64,000 nt of DNA, taken from assembly GCA_029953675.1 (NCBI GenBank), contig JAMWBK010000004.1, positions 1-64,000 of the forward strand, in the 5' to 3' direction. Below are positions 61,513 to 64,000 of this stretch, in pieces. Both the position numbers and the translations under genes were made by a program. The stretch is from Rhodosorus marinus (Eukaryota > Rhodophyta > Stylonematophyceae > Stylonematales > Stylonemataceae). The notes beneath the pieces were generated by a model. The model had not been told where the DNA came from. It ran no database searches and worked only from the letters and a program-made list of their open reading frames with translations. Position 1 is the stretch's first letter, and each line of letters opens with the position of its first letter.

Positions 61513-62890
61513 GGTTGTAGGGAGCCTCCTTCCAAAGAAAGCTCCGCCCGAGACCCCTATTTACACCGTCTTTCTGAACGTAAGCTTGCAGGTCCATTGG
61601 CTGCGAACTCGCAGCCAAACCAGAGGAGCCGATCGTCTTTTTCCCCTTTGGACCCCGGGGGAGTCGGTCCTACCGGGCTTGCTGCATGGCCGCCCCTGAA
61701 GGTGTCAGACGCAGGCTCAGCGAGACTCGCGGTATGTTGACCTCGGGACTCGACGAATCCACTGTGAATCTCTCACGAGACATGGCCTCCGGCGCTCCAG
61801 TGTCGCCACTCTCACTGGAACTGGTACTAGGGGCAGAGCCCTACAAACCCCCCAGCCGCTGTAGCTCTGCCTTGTAGTGCGAGGTTAGCACGAGGCTCCT
61901 CTCCAGATCAAAGAAGGTGGAGACGCCGTGCGCAGGTGACGCAGGCCTGACCAGAACGCTCCAACAAAATCATCTCGATGCGGTGAATGCGAAGCCAATG
62001 GACGGCTGCCGCCTTCACGCTGCTCTCCCGTTCGGAGAGCCCGTCAGTGTGCCTCGGGGACAGAAACTGCGCCGAGAAACGGTCGAACGCGAAATGCAGG
62101 GCGACCTGTGGGTGCGAATGCAACCAGCGGGCGCTCTCAGGCCACTGTTCGGTGGGCTTGACCAGTAAGGCCTAGAGGTACGTCGCCGCGTTCGATGTGA
62201 CGAGGAAAACGACGTCCCGACCCTCGTAGTTGGCAAAAACAAAGCGTTCTCGACTACAGCCCAAGGATTGCGCAAAGATGTTCCGGAAATCGCGCATGTT
62301 CGGAACCTGGCCACGGGTTGTTTGCGGCCGAACGTTCCGCACCCGGACAAATTGCAAAGCCGTTTCTGTAGGACCACCCTGAGGCTCTTGCGGTGGTAAG
62401 AAACGCCCCTTACCTGCCGTACGGGCGCTAGTGGTGCCTTTCCGCAGCACCGAGATGTACGAAGGCTCCGCCTTGGGGCGACCACTCGCACCCGCCGGGG
62501 CCGGAGGCTGCTGACCCACGGAGGGCTTGTCAGGAAGAAAAGTCCGCGCCAAAGGATTGGACTGCTAAGGATGGCGAAACGGCTTCAACTGCCTCCAAAC
62601 CGATTCCCTCAGATTGACCACAACTGTTTCCTCCAGTCCCCGAGCGCGGAGGCTCGTTTTGGACCCGCTTTCCTCTCCCCACTTCGCACTGTCCCAAGCA
62701 GGCGTACAGCCCCCACCTGTTCCGGGACAGGTTTATTTTGACTGTACTCCCGATGTTGACTGCCTGGGGCAACCGTTGCAGCACTTCTCGAATTCGAATT
62801 GCCGTCCAAACTTAAATTTTCCCCCGACATCAGCCCCGATTCCAGCCAACCGAGCCAAAGGGATAGCTGGGGTAGATCACCCGCGGCGGT
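61513..62890 (-). mobile_element. Family D ORF1 region (copy n, continued)
   Basis: ORF1 in several frames: 62552-62172 (KGTTSARTAGKGRFLPPQEP, RPQTTRGQVPNMRDF, VFANYEGRDVVFLVTSNA), then 62123-61908 (HSHPQVALHFAFDRFSAQFL) and a C-terminal part with S/P-rich sequence to about 61690. Homologous to the plus-strand ORF1 at 45.0-46.0 kb. The probable 5' end is near 62890. Confidence 0.7.
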
Positions 62891-63188
62891 GATACTACTC
62901 TTGATTAGGTTTGCTCCGGGGGTATTGATTTGGGAGTTTTTCGGAAAGTGGAGGGCGAAAACTGGTGAGAGTCCTTATCGTTCTGCCTTCCTTATCATCT
63001 ACCCCTTAAGTAGAGTGTAATTAACTCTCCCTACTACGCTATCAAAGGAGTGGTGTTGATCCCGCGAAACAACAAACGGTCAACACAGCATTCAACGAGG
63101 GCAGCATATAAAATTTGGCCCAGCACCCTGGCTGTCATCACACCCCACCAGAACCGTATACAGAGACCAAAACAAGCCCAAGCTCCCC
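62891..63188. other. Non-coding stretch with a TATA-like site
   Basis: TATAAAA at 63107-63113 on the plus strand, 76 bp before a small ORF. No other feature. Confidence 0.35.
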
Positions 63189-63479
63189 ATGCGTTGCACG
63201 CAGATGCAAACTTCACCCAAAAGACGACTTTTCGAAACGAAGATTGAGCGTGGCGCTGTTCAAAACGCTCAGTCTTCGTTTCGAAGCAGCACCCTAACGC
63301 TCTCGAAGGTTCAGCAATGCCGAAACACGTCTTCGTCAAAATGGACGACCTGCACCAATTTTGCCGGTATGAGCAGTAATCCGGCAGCATTCAGCAAGAG
63401 CGAAGATACCGCTCTTGGTGAGCGACAGAGGAGCTTGCCTCCAGAACTACAGTGGCGTTACCCCTTCGTGATTTGCTGA
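63189..63479 (+). CDS. Hypothetical 96-aa ORF, doubtful
   Basis: Downstream of a TATA-like box and spanning a 21-bp inverted repeat. No family or signal is recognised. Given the hairpin, an RNA rather than a protein product is equally likely. Confidence 0.25.
   Translation: MRCTQMQTSPKRRLFETKIERGAVQNAQSSFRSSTLTLSKVQQCRNTSSSKWTTCTNFAGMSSNPAAFSKSEDTALGERQRSLPPELQWRYPFVIC
63231..63285. repeat. Perfect-class hairpin, 21-bp arms
   Basis: 63231-63251 (TTCGAAACGAAGATTGAGCGT) pairs with 63265-63285 with one wobble position and a 13-nt loop. Confidence 0.8.
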
Positions 63480-63635
63480 GTAAATTTCAGCCACTTTGCG
63501 GAATGTATACGGTAGTTCATCATGAAAGAACCCCGCGACTACGCGATAACTCCACCGCAGTGCATTCTCAGTACTGATCTTCAGAAGTCAATTTATTCAG
63601 AATCTAGTATCTACAGACACTGTGCCTCCATAACA
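63480..63635. other. Spacer
   Basis: 3' flank of the C2-domain gene; no feature seen. Confidence 0.3.
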
Positions 63636-63998
63636 TTAGGCGAAATCGTAAAGGATCTGAAGATCAACGTACTTGGAGTAATCAAAACTCCCGTCGCCGT
63701 TGGGTCTATACACACGGATATCTCTGGCAGTCTCTGAAGGGGGATACAATTTGAACGTCTGGGTTGAGAAGAGAGTGTCGTCACCTAACGTAAGACCTCC
63801 GTCGGAGTCTTTAACGGTCACCTCGATTTCCTTGTAGATTCCGACACCAAACTGGAGCTGCTCAGAGCCCCAGTTGGGCGTGTTGTCGTTGTCGATCGTC
63901 TTACTTGACGTAGATGGAATCTCCGGAGCATTTCCAATATATCGAACAGCTCTGACAATCACATATGGATCGGAATCACCAGCGTACCAGGGATCGTT
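63636..63998 (-). CDS. C2-domain protein, C-terminal part (runs off the window)
   Basis: About 120 codons in frame to the right edge, stop at 63636. GDSDPYVIVRAV, then a segment SSKTIDNDNTPNWGSEQLQF and YKEIEVTVKDSDGG...GDDTLFS follow the C2 pattern (xSDPYVxV, NPxWNExFxF, LxVxVxDxDxxxxDDxIG), including the Asp residues that bind calcium in this family. C2 domains bind membranes or calcium. The rest of the protein lies outside the window, so its class is open. The ATG at 63962 is internal, not the start. Confidence 0.65.
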   Translation of the reverse strand, partial: NDPWYAGDSDPYVIVRAVRYIGNAPEIPSTSSKTIDNDNTPNWGSEQLQFGVGIYKEIEVTVKDSDGGLTLGDDTLFSTQTFKLYPPSETARDIRVYRPNGDGSFDYSKYVDLQILYDFA

Positions 63999-64000
63999 AC

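Overview
The window is the left end of a eukaryotic chromosome. Bases 1-423 are a terminal array of a 16-bp unit (C-strand CTAACGTAACCCCAGA, G-strand TTACGTTAGTCTGGGG), oriented as the C-strand is at a left chromosome end. A GT-AG intron, RLE-type non-LTR retrotransposons, a Ty3/gypsy chromovirus and AATAAA-like 3' ends all indicate a nucleus. The species cannot be named from the sequence. Long intron-poor ORFs and moderate-to-high GC would suit a unicellular alga or a fungus-like protist; this is a guess.

Layout. 1-32580 is almost entirely fragments of non-LTR retrotransposons whose ORF2 carries RT, a CCHH/CCHC finger and a restriction-like endonuclease (R-PD...D). I call the families A, B, C, E, F, G and H; A has only 5' halves here and E to H only 3' halves, so some labels may be halves of one family. 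Where a family's true 3' end is present and its flank is recognisable, it usually abuts the G-strand repeat (TTACGTTAGTCTGGGG) in the sense direction, and most fragments are separated by 5 to 60 bp of that repeat. These elements therefore appear to insert into telomeric repeats with the 3' end facing the chromosome terminus. Islands of other DNA in this zone are a short-chain dehydrogenase gene (8525-9424), two MITE-like repeats, a block of inverted repeats (15.5-17.7 kb) and a small secreted repeat protein gene (17806-18291). At 12112-12144 two telomeric tracts meet head to head next to a copied 3' end of the dehydrogenase gene, marking an old end fusion or palindromic rearrangement. Element orientation switches there (minus, then plus, then minus from 23.3 kb).

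32581-36770 is a 5'-truncated, frameshifted Ty3/gypsy chromovirus whose integrase is interrupted by a 228-bp retroelement with an 8-bp target duplication. 36.8-63 kb is dominated by a second, dispersed RLE family (D), which ends in short tandem tails (ARTAAAG-type) rather than telomeric repeats. At least 15 pieces are present, including a 2-kb inverted pair and one nested insertion. Host genes here are a 923-aa secreted protein of unknown family (39729-42500), an RBR (RING-IBR-RING) E3 ligase gene with a supported intron (51855-52978), a truncated RTX-type calcium-binding repeat gene (53965-54407) and, at the right edge, part of a C2-domain gene (63636-63998).

The most notable system is the set of telomere-repeat-associated RLE retrotransposons. 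Their 3' UTRs share two hairpins with compensatory base changes, their ORF1/ORF2 junctions are overlapping stop-start codons (TAATG, TGATG, ATGA), and one member (family B, 26695-30149) keeps a full-length intact ORF2.
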